DNA of 44,694 nucleotides from Allomuricauda sp. (GTDB lineage Bacteria; Bacteroidota; Bacteroidia; Flavobacteriales; Flavobacteriaceae): NCBI RefSeq assembly GCF_028282265.1, contig NZ_JANQIH010000094.1, positions 1 to 44,694 of the forward strand, read 5' to 3'. Shown piece by piece: positions 7,844 to 18,519 of this stretch (position 1 is its first letter; each line of letters starts with the position of its first letter). The notes under the pieces were generated by a model. It saw only the letters and a program-made list of their open reading frames with translations, ran no database searches and was not told where the DNA came from. The position numbers and the translations under genes were made by a program.

Positions 7844-8907
7844 ACCGAATCAAAGCTTTTTTAGAAGGTATTCGTTCTGAGCAGGGCGATACTTTTGAAT
7901 ATGATGAAAAAGGTATCGTTGAAGATTTGGAAGCACAAACCTCAAATCAAGCTTCCTTGGCAATTAAGGTACTTTCCGTTCTGGGCGGCTTTTTGGCGAC
8001 CTTGGCCTTTGTAGGTTTTTTGGGGATTGCCGGCATTTTTGATTCCGAAACCAGCTTGACTTTTTTGGGAGTAGCCTTCATTATTGCCGCTATTTGGATT
8101 AATAGAATATTTGACAAGCTCATCATTGATACGTTCAGTGTATCCATTTATATTGTTGGTTTTACCATGCTTTCCGTTGGGTTGGCCATGTCCGATGTTC
8201 ATGAAGATACAATCATATTGGTGGTCGGGCTTATAGGGCTTTCAGCCTTGTTTTTTACGCAGAACTATATTCTTTCCTTTATTTCAATACTTGTAATCAA
8301 TGGAAGTTGGCTTACTCTTATTCTATCCAATGATGTATATGACCTCGTTCATAAATACATCATTATACATACCCTTTTGCTTACCTATTTCTTTCTCAAC
8401 GAAGCAAAACTCATCTCATTGAACAAAAAGGTATCCAAACTATACAATCCCATACGAATTGGTTTGATTGTTTCGCTGCTATTTGGGCTGGTAGCTGTAG
8501 GCAAAAGACAATTGATTCCTGTTTCGGAAGATTTCATTTGGATATCATCCGTTGTATTATTCGCTGTCATTATGTATTTGGCGGGCATCATTATGAAAAT
8601 CAATGCGATAAAAAACAATAAAAACAAAGCGATCATTTATTTGTTAACGGCTCTATTGCTTATTCCCATTGGGTTATCCCCAGCAATCTTAGGAGCTATT
8701 TTAATCATGCTATTGAGCTTTAGGGTCAACTACAGAACAGGATTGGCCATTGGAATTATCGCTTTGGTATATTTTGTTGGCCAATATTATTATGATTTGA
8801 ATTTCACCCTTCTGACCAAATCGATTCTGTTGTTTTCCTCAGGGATATTTTTCTTGGGACTTTACTGGTTTATTCACGATAAAACAAAGTCTAATGAAAA
8901 GGTATAG
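7831..8907 (+). CDS. DUF4401 family integral membrane protein
   Basis: A 358-aa membrane protein with ten or so predicted transmembrane segments after an N-terminal amphipathic region. It resembles the DUF4401 family, which is nearly always encoded beside DUF2157. The ATG lies inside the end of the DUF2157 gene, 13 bp before that gene's end in another frame, and the stop lies 14 bp inside the following GDYXXLXY gene, so translation is probably coupled across all three. The likely function is an inner-membrane complex with the two partners; its substrate is unknown. An N-terminal 'MEKIDRIKAFLEGIRSEQGD' supports the chosen start, because no earlier start would preserve a sensible soluble N-terminus. 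Confidence 0.82.
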   Translation: MEKIDRIKAFLEGIRSEQGDTFEYDEKGIVEDLEAQTSNQASLAIKVLSVLGGFLATLAFVGFLGIAGIFDSETSLTFLGVAFIIAAIWINRIFDKLIIDTFSVSIYIVGFTMLSVGLAMSDVHEDTIILVVGLIGLSALFFTQNYILSFISILVINGSWLTLILSNDVYDLVHKYIIIHTLLLTYFFLNEAKLISLNKKVSKLYNPIRIGLIVSLLFGLVAVGKRQLIPVSEDFIWISSVVLFAVIMYLAGIIMKINAIKNNKNKAIIYLLTALLLIPIGLSPAILGAILIMLLSFRVNYRTGLAIGIIALVYFVGQYYYDLNFTLLTKSILLFSSGIFFLGLYWFIHDKTKSNEKV

Positions 8908-9382
8908 ATGGTTAGTTATTTTTCTGAACCTGCTGGTTTTACTGGTTTTTTTCACCAGTTCAATCCTTAAGAAAGAAGAGATACTTTCGGAAGGTAAACT
9001 TATTTTATTGGAGCTTGCTCCAGTAGATCCCCGCTCTCTGATGCAGGGAGACTATATGAGACTGCGTTATGCCATTTCAGATAATATCTATCCGGATAGT
9101 ATCCCCAAAAGAGGATTTTGTGTGGTAAAGCTTGACTCAAATGGGGTCGCCCAAAGAGTTCGGCTTCAAAAGGAAAGAGAACCTTTCAAAACCGATGAGC
9201 ATATCATTGAATACACAGCCCATGAGTGGATGGGAATTAATGTAGGGGCTGAATCGTACTTCTTTCAGGAAGGAGAGGCGGAGAAATATGAAAACGCCGC
9301 GTATGGAGGTATAAAAGTGGATGGACAAGGAAACAGTATCCTAATTGGGTTGTTTGACGAAAATCGAATACAGATAGAATAG
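8894..9382 (+). CDS. GDYXXLXY domain protein, membrane-anchored
   Basis: A 162-aa protein with one N-terminal membrane anchor ('WLVIFLNLLVLLVFFTSSIL') and a soluble domain carrying the family-defining sequence 'MQGDYMRLRYAIS' (GDYxxLxY) at about residues 53-65. The domain probably faces the periplasm. It is the third member of the DUF2157-DUF4401-GDYXXLXY operon and overlaps its predecessor by 14 bp, which argues for a stoichiometric membrane complex. A strong stem-loop follows 40 bp after the stop and ends the operon. Function is unestablished in the family. Confidence 0.86.
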   Translation: MKRYRWLVIFLNLLVLLVFFTSSILKKEEILSEGKLILLELAPVDPRSLMQGDYMRLRYAISDNIYPDSIPKRGFCVVKLDSNGVAQRVRLQKEREPFKTDEHIIEYTAHEWMGINVGAESYFFQEGEAEKYENAAYGGIKVDGQGNSILIGLFDENRIQIE

Positions 9383-9422
9383 GCTCCTATTTGGGTGGCC
9401 TTCATCCAATAATTCCCATAAA

Positions 9423-9451
9423 AAAACACCCTGATAGTTTCAGGGTGTTTT
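9423..9451. terminator. Bidirectional rho-independent terminator
   Basis: AAAACACCCTGA and TCAGGGTGTTTT form a perfect 12-bp stem around the loop TAGTT, with A/T runs on both sides. It lies between the stop of the plus-strand GDYXXLXY gene and the stop of minus-strand katG, so it can end transcription from both directions. Confidence 0.93.
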
Positions 9452-9471
9452 CATGTATAGTAGATTCAGAA

Positions 9472-11694
<2,223 letters not shown>

Positions 11695-11699
11695 TCATT

Positions 11700-11707
11700 T
11701 AAAAGTA
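11700..11707 (-). promoter_or_regulatory. Candidate -7 box for katG
   Basis: On the minus strand TACTTTTA matches five of the six fixed bases of the Bacteroidetes TAnnTTTG element and would give a leader of roughly 30 nt. No clear -33 TTG is seen at the expected distance, so this is tentative. Confidence 0.3.
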
Positions 11708-11844
11708 ATGCTCTCACCTATAAAATTAAATGCTCGATCATCTATTTGCGTTATGTGGATATTAAGATTGACTATGGTTCAGAAGAAAACCATTGATTTT
11801 AGCTATCTTGAAAACAAATAGGGAGAAGTGTCCTTCCTAAGATA

Positions 11845-11874
11845 ATGAATTTAAAATTTCATCCGATTGAATAA
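11845..11874 (+). other. Possible 9-codon upstream ORF overlapping a TTG start
   Basis: ATG at 11845 opens MNLKFHPIE and stops at TAA 11872-11874, six codons past... the stop overlaps the first codons of the hydrolase reading frame, whose TTG start is at 11867. Ribosomes ending here would be placed on the TTG start, so translational coupling is possible. Equally, this may be a chance reading frame or a sign that the hydrolase start is poorly defined. Confidence 0.25.
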
Positions 11875-12844
11875 ATCCCTCGAAATTCAGAAGTTCACGC
11901 TTCAAATTGCCTTTCTTTTCTTCTTTGCAATAGGTGTTTATTCCCAAAAAACGGAAAGTGAAATAATCCTTGAAACTGAATCGGGAAACATAACAGGTTC
12001 ATTATTATATGCCCCAGTTCCAAAAAAAATCCCAATAGCTTTGATCATTCCAGGTTCCGGTCCGACAGACAGAAACGGGAACAACCCAATGATGACCAAT
12101 AACCATTTAAAAATGTTGGCAGAAGGTTTGTTCGAAAACGGAATCGCTTCTCTTAGATATGACAAGCGCGGAATCGGGGCCAGCAGCATGAAAGGTCTAC
12201 AAGAAAGTAAACTTCGATTTGAAGACTATGTAAATGATGCCTCAGCTTGGGTAGATTTGCTTAAAAGTGATGATAGATTTTCAGAGATTGTTGTAATCGG
12301 GCACAGTGAAGGTTCTTTGGTCGGCATACTGGCTTCGCAGAACGAAGACGTAGCCAAATTCATATCGGTTGCTGGAGCTGGGCAGAAGGCAGCTGACTTG
12401 CTAAAGGAACAACTTCGCTCGCAACCCCCTATGGTATTGGCTCAATGCGTGTCCATAATTGAAAAACTCGAAGATGGAAAAACCGTGGAAAATGTTCCTC
12501 AAATGTTACAATCCCTTTTTAGGCCAAGCGTTCAACCTTATTTGATTTCTTGGTTTACGTACGATCCCCAAAAGGAAATTACCAAATTGAAGATACCTAT
12601 TCTAATAATACAAGGAACCACTGACATACAAGTAAGTGTTTCTGATGCCGAAAAGCTGTCATTGGCTAATAAAAAAGCCCAACTCCATATCTTGGAAGGA
12701 ATGAATCATATTTTAAAAGAAGCCGAAAGTGACCGATTGAAAAATATACAAACCTATTCCATGCCTGATTTGACTTTAAAACCAGGGCTGCTAAAAGTAA
12801 TCTCGGAGTTTGTTTTGAATAAGAATGACCTCTCGAAAAACTAG
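11867..12844 (+). CDS. Secreted alpha/beta hydrolase (serine hydrolase)
   Basis: A 325-aa alpha/beta-hydrolase with a signal peptide ending near 'AIGVYSQ', so it acts in the periplasm or outside. The nucleophile elbow is 'GHSEGS' (Ser147); the likely acid is Asp253 in 'IQGTTDIQV' and the base is His281 in 'LEGMNHIL'. An N-terminal 'IPGSGPTDRNG' forms the oxyanion region seen in the dienelactone-hydrolase/YqiA-like secreted hydrolases of Bacteroidetes. Substrate is probably a small ester or acyl compound but cannot be told. The reading frame has no ATG before residue 75; the TTG at 11867 is the only start that keeps the signal peptide. It converges with glyQS, leaving only 7 bp between the two stops and no room for a separate terminator. 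Confidence 0.85.
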   Translation: MNKSLEIQKFTLQIAFLFFFAIGVYSQKTESEIILETESGNITGSLLYAPVPKKIPIALIIPGSGPTDRNGNNPMMTNNHLKMLAEGLFENGIASLRYDKRGIGASSMKGLQESKLRFEDYVNDASAWVDLLKSDDRFSEIVVIGHSEGSLVGILASQNEDVAKFISVAGAGQKAADLLKEQLRSQPPMVLAQCVSIIEKLEDGKTVENVPQMLQSLFRPSVQPYLISWFTYDPQKEITKLKIPILIIQGTTDIQVSVSDAEKLSLANKKAQLHILEGMNHILKEAESDRLKNIQTYSMPDLTLKPGLLKVISEFVLNKNDLSKN

Positions 12845-12851
12845 GGGCAAA

Positions 12852-14393
12852 CTATAGTTCCTTAAGCCATTCCCTTATATCCACTTCCTTGGCGATTATT
12901 CCTTTTACTTCGGATAGCAAAACCCTTTGTTGTTCCATGGAATCACGATGTCGAATGGTTACGGTATCATCTTCCAAAGTTTGATGGTCAATCGTTACAC
13001 AGAAAGGTGTCCCCACAGCATCTTGACGACGATAGCGACGCCCCACAGCATCCTTTTCGTCATAGGCTACATTGAAGTCCCATTTTAAATCATCAACCAG
13101 TTTTTGAGCAACTTCTGGTAATCCATCACGCTTTAACAAGGGAAGAATAGCTGCTTTGGTCGGGGCCAATACCGCTGGAAGTTTCAGTACAACTCGGGAC
13201 GTATTGTTTTCCAGCTGTTCTTCTTGTAGTGAATTGGAAAAAACAGCCAAGAACATTCTATCCAACCCAATCGATGTTTCAAGAACGTAGGGTACGTAAC
13301 TCTCGTTTAGTTCGGGATCGAAATATTGTAGTTTTTTTCCAGAATATTCTTCGTGACTGCCCAAATCAAAATCTGTTCGCGAATGGATTCCTTCCAATTC
13401 CCTGAATCCGAAAGGAAATTTAAACTCAATATCAGCTGCAGCATCAGCATAATGGGCCAATTTCTCGTGGTCATGGAAACGATAGTTCTTCTTCCCCATT
13501 CCCAATGAAAGATGCCACTTCATTCGTTTTTCCTTCCAAGCATCGTACCACTCTTTCTGGGTTCCGGGCTTAATGAAGTATTGCATTTCCATTTGTTCGA
13601 ATTCCCGCATCCGAAAAATGAACTGTCGCGCTACAATCTCATTACGAAATGCCTTCCCGGTTTGAGCAATTCCAAAAGGAATCTTCAAACGGCCCGTTTT
13701 CTGAACATTTAAGAAGTTTACAAAAATTCCCTGTGCGGTTTCGGGTCGAAGATAAAGGTCGGTTGCGGTTTCTGCCGAAGCACCTAGCTTGGTTCCGAAC
13801 ATCAAGTTGAACTGTTTGACATCGGTCCAGTTTTTAGATCCTGAAACGGGACAAACGATTCCCAACTCCTCAATCAAAGCCTTGACATCGGCAAGATCTT
13901 CGTTTTCGAGGGACCTTCCTAAACGCTTCAGAATGCCATCAGCCTTGGCCTGGTAATCCAAAACACGTTGGTTCGTAGTCAAAAACTGCTCTCTATCAAA
14001 GCTATCACCAAATCGCTTGGCGGCTTTGGTTACCTCCTTATCTATCTTAGCTTCAATCTTGGCCACATGGTCTTCTACCAACACATCGGCACGATATCTT
14101 TTTTTGGAGTCTTTATTGTCAATCAAGGGGTCATTGAAAGCATCCACGTGGCCCGAGGCTTTCCAAGTAGTTGGGTGCATAAAAATGGCCGCATCAATCC
14201 CTACAATATTATCATTGAGCTGCACCATGGCTTTCCACCAATACTCCCGGATGTTCTTTTTTAGCTCAGCCCCATTTTGACCATAATCATAAACAGCACT
14301 GAGACCGTCATATATTTCGCTGGATTGGAATATGTACCCGTATTCCTTTGCGTGGGAAATAACCTTCTTAAAAATGTCCTCTTGGTTTGCCAT
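12852..14393 (-). CDS. glyQS: Glycine--tRNA ligase, dimeric (alpha2) type
   Basis: A 513-aa class II aminoacyl-tRNA synthetase of the single-chain alpha2 type found in Bacteroidetes, archaea and eukaryotes, rather than the alpha2beta2 enzyme of most bacteria. It attaches glycine to tRNA-Gly in the cytoplasm. The N-terminus 'YGYIFQSSEIYDGLSAVYDYGQNG' is diagnostic. Motif 2 is present as 'FRNEIVARQFIFRMREFEQME' with its catalytic Arg, motif 3 as 'ETSIGLDRMFLAVF', and the C-terminal ~110 residues are the HGTP anticodon-binding domain beginning 'VVLKLPAVLAPTKAAILPL'. Full length with no frameshift. It is encoded upstream of the divergent part of the chromosome with a coiled-coil protein gene ending 36 bp before its start codon on the same strand, so the two could be cotranscribed. 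Confidence 0.97.
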   Translation of the reverse strand: MANQEDIFKKVISHAKEYGYIFQSSEIYDGLSAVYDYGQNGAELKKNIREYWWKAMVQLNDNIVGIDAAIFMHPTTWKASGHVDAFNDPLIDNKDSKKRYRADVLVEDHVAKIEAKIDKEVTKAAKRFGDSFDREQFLTTNQRVLDYQAKADGILKRLGRSLENEDLADVKALIEELGIVCPVSGSKNWTDVKQFNLMFGTKLGASAETATDLYLRPETAQGIFVNFLNVQKTGRLKIPFGIAQTGKAFRNEIVARQFIFRMREFEQMEMQYFIKPGTQKEWYDAWKEKRMKWHLSLGMGKKNYRFHDHEKLAHYADAAADIEFKFPFGFRELEGIHSRTDFDLGSHEEYSGKKLQYFDPELNESYVPYVLETSIGLDRMFLAVFSNSLQEEQLENNTSRVVLKLPAVLAPTKAAILPLLKRDGLPEVAQKLVDDLKWDFNVAYDEKDAVGRRYRRQDAVGTPFCVTIDHQTLEDDTVTIRHRDSMEQQRVLLSEVKGIIAKEVDIREWLKEL

Positions 14394-14429
14394 TCGGCAA
14401 AAATAGAATATTACCCTAAAATTGAAACG

Positions 14430-15326
14430 CTATTTCAGTTGAAATTCGGTAGAAGCAAGAAGTCTTTCGTCTTCGAACACATTTAGGGTGTAAATTCCTT
14501 CACCCAATGATGTTTCAGGAACCGTGATTGCATCGCAAACACTTATTTCCTTTCCGGTATATATAATTTCAACCTTTTTGCTGTAGGTATTTCCTCCTAC
14601 GGAAATGGTTGTGGCGTTGTCTTCAATTACTTTCATTTCAGGATCCAAAAACTGGAGGTACAAAACCCTCACCTTGCCCTTTTCTGTCGGATCGGCCAAC
14701 ACGGTTACACAGCCCCTCAACTTTTCAATGGTAGAGGCCTTATTGGTTTTTAAAGGCCTTCCGGCTCGAAGTCTAAACCCGCTACCCTCGGCACCTTGAA
14801 GTTTGAGGTAACTCTTTATTTTCAGTTCGCGGCTCAATTCACGATTAGCTTCCCGTAAAAGTGACTCGGACCGTTCGATATTGCTGGCCCTACCACGAGT
14901 TTCTTCCAATTGTCGCCGGGTCTGTTCATAGCGATCGGCCAGAAGTCTATTGTTGTATCGAAGAAAATTGTTTTTCAACTTCAGGCTATCAAAACCAATT
15001 TCCAACATTCGAAGTTCTTTTCGTGTTTCCTTAAGCTTCGTAAGACTAAAATTAAGTCGGCCTACAGAGTCTAAAAGTTGTTGGACCCTAAATCGAGAAG
15101 TCTGCAGCTCTATTTCATTGACCTCGTTCAGCCCTGAAAGCCGATCTACCTCGGCCTTCATCAGCGTTAGGTCTTTCACCAAAAGTTCCTTTTCCTGTTC
15201 CAAAAACACCATTTGGTTCTTGGACTGGGCATAACTATAATAAAAAGCTATCAGAATCCCCACAATGACCGCCACAAGCGCTGTGAAAATAATCTTGTAG
15301 TTGAAATTGTTATCTTGGGCGTCCAT
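14430..15326 (-). CDS. Membrane-anchored coiled-coil protein of unknown function
   Basis: A 298-aa protein with a short cytoplasmic N-terminus, one transmembrane helix (about residues 11-31, 'IIFTALVAVIVGILIAFYY'), a long heptad-rich coiled coil (about 35-170) and a C-terminal beta-rich domain (about 185-298) with two cysteines. This is the kind of protein that flavobacterial annotation often leaves as hypothetical or mislabels as a partitioning protein; I do not recognise a domain. The topology suggests a periplasmic rod carrying a globular tip. It starts 33 bp from the divergently transcribed comF and ends 36 bp before glyQS on the same strand. Confidence 0.75.
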   Translation of the reverse strand: MDAQDNNFNYKIIFTALVAVIVGILIAFYYSYAQSKNQMVFLEQEKELLVKDLTLMKAEVDRLSGLNEVNEIELQTSRFRVQQLLDSVGRLNFSLTKLKETRKELRMLEIGFDSLKLKNNFLRYNNRLLADRYEQTRRQLEETRGRASNIERSESLLREANRELSRELKIKSYLKLQGAEGSGFRLRAGRPLKTNKASTIEKLRGCVTVLADPTEKGKVRVLYLQFLDPEMKVIEDNATTISVGGNTYSKKVEIIYTGKEISVCDAITVPETSLGEGIYTLNVFEDERLLASTEFQLK

Positions 15327-15359
15327 GGGGTGCTAGAGCTGCTCTAAAACAAACACGTT

Positions 15360-16070
15360 TTGTTGTACAAAAGGTTGGCTAAGATAATAAACGATATTAA
15401 CAACATACTATTGCCGATAGTATGTTTTGGATGTAATGTGCGATTATCCAGAGGAGAAAACATCTTATGCACCGTTTGTCGACATGAATTACCACTCACC
15501 GATCATAACTTCACCGATGAAAATGCCATTGATCAACTATTTTATGGTCGAATTCCCCTTAGAAAGGGCGCTTCGTTCGTATTTTTTGCGAAAGATGGAA
15601 TAGTAAAAAACCTACTCCACCACTTAAAGTATAAAAATCATGAGGAGATTGGAAGCTTTTTCGGTGATTGGTACGGTTCTTTGTTGAAGAGTGATATAGG
15701 ATTAAAAAGTGTGGATGTAGTTGTTCCTGTTCCGCTACATCCGAAAAAAGAGAAAAAGAGAGGTTACAATCAAGTTAAGCTCTTTGCCCAGAGATTGGCC
15801 CATCATTTAAAGGTCGATCTAAAGACCGATTTATTGGTCAAATCGGTCAACACCAAAACGCAGACTAAAAAGGACAGGCAACTCCGATGGCTAGGGAATC
15901 AGGCAATCTTTCAAGCTAATGCGTCCGATTCAATACCTTACAAACACATTTTATTGGTAGATGATGTGATTACCACGGGAGCTACCGTTGAAGCCTGTGC
16001 TACCGAACTGTTTAAGCTGGGTGATATAACGGTATCTGTGGCCAGTATTGCTTTTGTACCTAAGGGTTAA
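15360..16070 (+). CDS. comF: ComF family phosphoribosyltransferase-like protein
   Basis: A 236-aa ComF/GntX protein linked in other bacteria to natural competence and DNA uptake. An N-terminal zinc ribbon has cysteines 22, 25, 37 and 40 ('CFGC' and 'CTVC'). The C-terminal half is a type I phosphoribosyltransferase fold with the PRPP-binding loop 'ILLVDDVITTGAT' (about 197-209) and the family segment 'HPKKEKKRGYNQVKLFA'. An in-frame TAA at 15345 forces the start to lie downstream of it. The first candidates are two consecutive TTG codons at 15360 and 15363, with no ATG before the zinc ribbon, so a TTG start is used. Divergent from the coiled-coil gene and followed by the Ig-like lipoprotein 65 bp downstream. 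Confidence 0.92.
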   Translation: MLYKRLAKIINDINNILLPIVCFGCNVRLSRGENILCTVCRHELPLTDHNFTDENAIDQLFYGRIPLRKGASFVFFAKDGIVKNLLHHLKYKNHEEIGSFFGDWYGSLLKSDIGLKSVDVVVPVPLHPKKEKKRGYNQVKLFAQRLAHHLKVDLKTDLLVKSVNTKTQTKKDRQLRWLGNQAIFQANASDSIPYKHILLVDDVITTGATVEACATELFKLGDITVSVASIAFVPKG

Positions 16071-16135
16071 AATTTTCTAAGCCACCCTTTCAGTGGTAGA
16101 ATTAAGTTGTTACTTTGCCGCAGATTTATCCGTTC

Positions 16136-17755
16136 ATGGCATACCTAAGGAAGTTTTTAAGTATTTTTTTTCTTTTTCTTATAGGTTTGGCGCTTTGGCA
16201 ATGTGCCCGAAGAGGCAACCCTACGGGAGGGCCAGAAGATATCGAACCGCCAGTTCTTTTGAGGGCCGAGCCCAATAATTTCTCCATTGAATTTACAGGT
16301 CAAAAAATTAAGCTTTACTTCGATGAATTCGTGAAAGTGGAAGATGCGCAGAACCAAATCATCGTTTCTCCACCATTACAATATCCTCTACAAATAAAGC
16401 CTCAAGGTGGGGCAAGCAAATCAGTAGAAATTACCATAAAGGATACCCTTAAAGAGAATACCACGTATACCTTTAATTTTGGACAAAGCATCGTGGATAA
16501 TAATGAGGGAAACCCTTACCCATACCTTAGTTACGTGTTTTCCACGGGCACATACATTGATTCCCTAACCTTAGCTGGCGCAGTAAAAGATGCTTTTAAC
16601 CGAAAGGCCGATGAGTTTATTAGCGTGATGTTATACGAGCTGGATACGAGTTATACCGATTCCACCATTTTTAAAAGACCCCCTAACTACATAGCAAACA
16701 CACTGGATAGTCTTCCTTTGTTCGAACTTAAAAATCTGAGGGAGGGTGCTTATGCGCTTTTTGCACTTAAGGACCTCAACAAGAACAATCTATTTGACCA
16801 AAGGCAGGATAAGATTGCTTTTCTTCAAGATACCATCTATGTCCCAACAGATTCCATTTATTTGTTAAATCTCTTTTTAGAGGAACCCAATTATAACGCT
16901 TCAGTGCCCAGCTATGTGGCCAAAAACCGAATATTATTTGGCTTTCAAGGCAATTACCAAGACATTAAAATCGAGCCAATTACCATTTTACCCGATTCAG
17001 TAAAAACCAAAATTCTTAAAGATCAAGAAACCGACACGCTGAATTATTGGTTATTACCCACCGATTTGGATTCCATCATTTTTAAAGTAACCAATTCCAA
17101 ACTCGATGAAATAGATACGTTTACGGTAAAAACCCGTAAGCTCGGCTTGGACTCTCTACAACTCACTCCAAGTGTTAGGGGAGGGCTGAATTTTGAAGAT
17201 ACTTTCAGTATTTTGTCCAACACCCCCATTGTCTCGATGGATACCACCAAGATAGATTTTTTCGTGAGCGATTCTATTGAGGCTCCTTATAATTTTCAAA
17301 TAGATACACTAAAAAATCAAATTGATTTTGATTTCGCCATCGAGCCTAACCAGCGCTATAGATTTGACCTTTTCCCCGGGGCTATCCAGGATTTCTTTGG
17401 AATGGAAAATGATACGCTTTCGTTTCAAACTTCGACGGGTAGCTACGCAGATTACGGAAACCTGAGGATGAACATAAGCGGTGCTGTAAGCTATCCCCTT
17501 ATTGTTCAATTGACCAATGAAAATGGGGAGTTGCAGCGTGAGTTAATTGCAGATGGCCCAAAAGTTTTAGAGTTCAATAATCTTGATCCCGCCAAATACA
17601 TGGTGCGGGTTATTTTCGATACCAATGAAAATGGGAAGTGGGATACAGGAAATTGGATAAAAAAAATACAGCCCGAAAAAATAAGCTACTATCCCGATGT
17701 AATTGACGTTAGGGCCAATTGGGAATTGGAACAACAATTCATCATAACAGATTAA
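16136..17755 (+). CDS. Lipoprotein with SbsA-type Ig-like domain
   Basis: A 539-aa lipoprotein with signal peptide and lipobox 'LALWQC' (Cys23) followed by 'RGNPTGGPED', then a Big_5/SbsA Ig-like domain at about residues 30-125 ('PVLLRAEPNNFSIEF', 'IKLYFDEFVKVED', 'ENTTYTFNFGQSIVDN'). The rest is beta-rich, with an EF-like loop 'DLNKNNLFDQRQDK' and a C-terminal module containing 'DTNENGKWDTGNW'. This is a conserved single-copy type of Bacteroidetes surface lipoprotein of unknown function. The ORF track begins at a TTG 21 bp earlier, but the ATG used here gives a normal lipoprotein signal, and the TTG falls inside a TTACTTTG sequence that looks like a promoter -7 element. Its 3' end overlaps the convergent nitrilase gene by 14 bp. 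Confidence 0.87.
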   Translation: MAYLRKFLSIFFLFLIGLALWQCARRGNPTGGPEDIEPPVLLRAEPNNFSIEFTGQKIKLYFDEFVKVEDAQNQIIVSPPLQYPLQIKPQGGASKSVEITIKDTLKENTTYTFNFGQSIVDNNEGNPYPYLSYVFSTGTYIDSLTLAGAVKDAFNRKADEFISVMLYELDTSYTDSTIFKRPPNYIANTLDSLPLFELKNLREGAYALFALKDLNKNNLFDQRQDKIAFLQDTIYVPTDSIYLLNLFLEEPNYNASVPSYVAKNRILFGFQGNYQDIKIEPITILPDSVKTKILKDQETDTLNYWLLPTDLDSIIFKVTNSKLDEIDTFTVKTRKLGLDSLQLTPSVRGGLNFEDTFSILSNTPIVSMDTTKIDFFVSDSIEAPYNFQIDTLKNQIDFDFAIEPNQRYRFDLFPGAIQDFFGMENDTLSFQTSTGSYADYGNLRMNISGAVSYPLIVQLTNENGELQRELIADGPKVLEFNNLDPAKYMVRVIFDTNENGKWDTGNWIKKIQPEKISYYPDVIDVRANWELEQQFIITD

Positions 17756-18512
17756 AACGGTCCCTGTCTTGAAGGAATTTCAATTTTTCCCGTTGGGATA
17801 GAATATGCTCTTTGTTCAGCTCTACTTGAATTATCTCTTCCTTTTCTGAAAAACCCAAAGGATTACCAAGAACGTCGTAAACCGCGGAATGCCCGGGATA
17901 TTCATAGCCTAGCCCATCAAGTCCTATTCGATTTACTCCAACGGCATATGCCATATTTTCAATAGCTCTAGCCTTGAGCAGGGTATCCCAGGCCGATATT
18001 CTGGGTTTCGGCCAATTGGCAACATAGACCAACACGTCATAATCCTCCACATTTCGAGACCACACCGGAAACCTTAGATCATAGCAAACAAGTGGGAAAA
18101 AACGAAATCCCCGGTAATCGATACAGACCCTTTCTGTACCAGCTTGGTACACTTTGTCCTCCCCGGCCAGTGTGAAGGTATGTTTTTTGTCATATGAATG
18201 TAGGGTTCCGTCTGGCTCTACAAAAAGCAGCCGATTAAAGAACTTGTCTTCCTCTTGAAAAACGATGCTTCCCAACAAAGCCGTATTTTTTCGTTTTGCG
18301 AGGTCTTGCATCCATTCTATGGTGTTTTTTCCTTCGGAAGGCTCTATTTTCTGGGGATTCATGGTGAATCCTGTGGTAAACATTTCTGGAAATATAACGA
18401 TATCAACTTCACTTTCTATTGAATCAACTTTTTTCTCGAACATCGTTCGGTTTTCATTGGGTTTTTCCCAATAAAGCTGTGATTGAATAAGTGCTATGTT
18501 GAGTTTGTCCAT
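17742..18512 (-). CDS. Nitrilase-superfamily amidase (omega-amidase/YafV-like)
   Basis: A 256-aa carbon-nitrogen hydrolase. The catalytic Glu-Lys-Cys set is complete: Glu43 in 'FPEMFTTGF', Lys109 in 'YDKKHTF' and Cys143 in 'LVCYDLRFPVW'. The FPEMFTTGF motif and 'SAWDTLLKARAIENMAY' are typical of the Nit2/YafV branch, omega-amidases that hydrolyse 2-oxoglutaramate or 2-oxosuccinamate in methionine salvage and glutamine-transaminase metabolism. The ORF track begins 21 codons earlier inside the NUDIX gene; the ATG at 18512, which begins 'MDKLNIALIQ', matches the family start and lies 7 bp after the NUDIX stop. It is the last gene of the ankyrin-NUDIX-nitrilase operon. No signal peptide, so cytoplasmic. 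Confidence 0.92.
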   Translation of the reverse strand: MDKLNIALIQSQLYWEKPNENRTMFEKKVDSIESEVDIVIFPEMFTTGFTMNPQKIEPSEGKNTIEWMQDLAKRKNTALLGSIVFQEEDKFFNRLLFVEPDGTLHSYDKKHTFTLAGEDKVYQAGTERVCIDYRGFRFFPLVCYDLRFPVWSRNVEDYDVLVYVANWPKPRISAWDTLLKARAIENMAYAVGVNRIGLDGLGYEYPGHSAVYDVLGNPLGFSEKEEIIQVELNKEHILSQREKLKFLQDRDRFNLL

Positions 18513-18519
18513 CTGTCGT

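Noticed and set aside
11753-11821. 22-codon ORF MWILRLTMVQ... upstream of the hydrolase
   Set aside because: No promoter-like box or membrane/signal pattern, and it lies between divergent regulatory regions; chance ORF is more likely.
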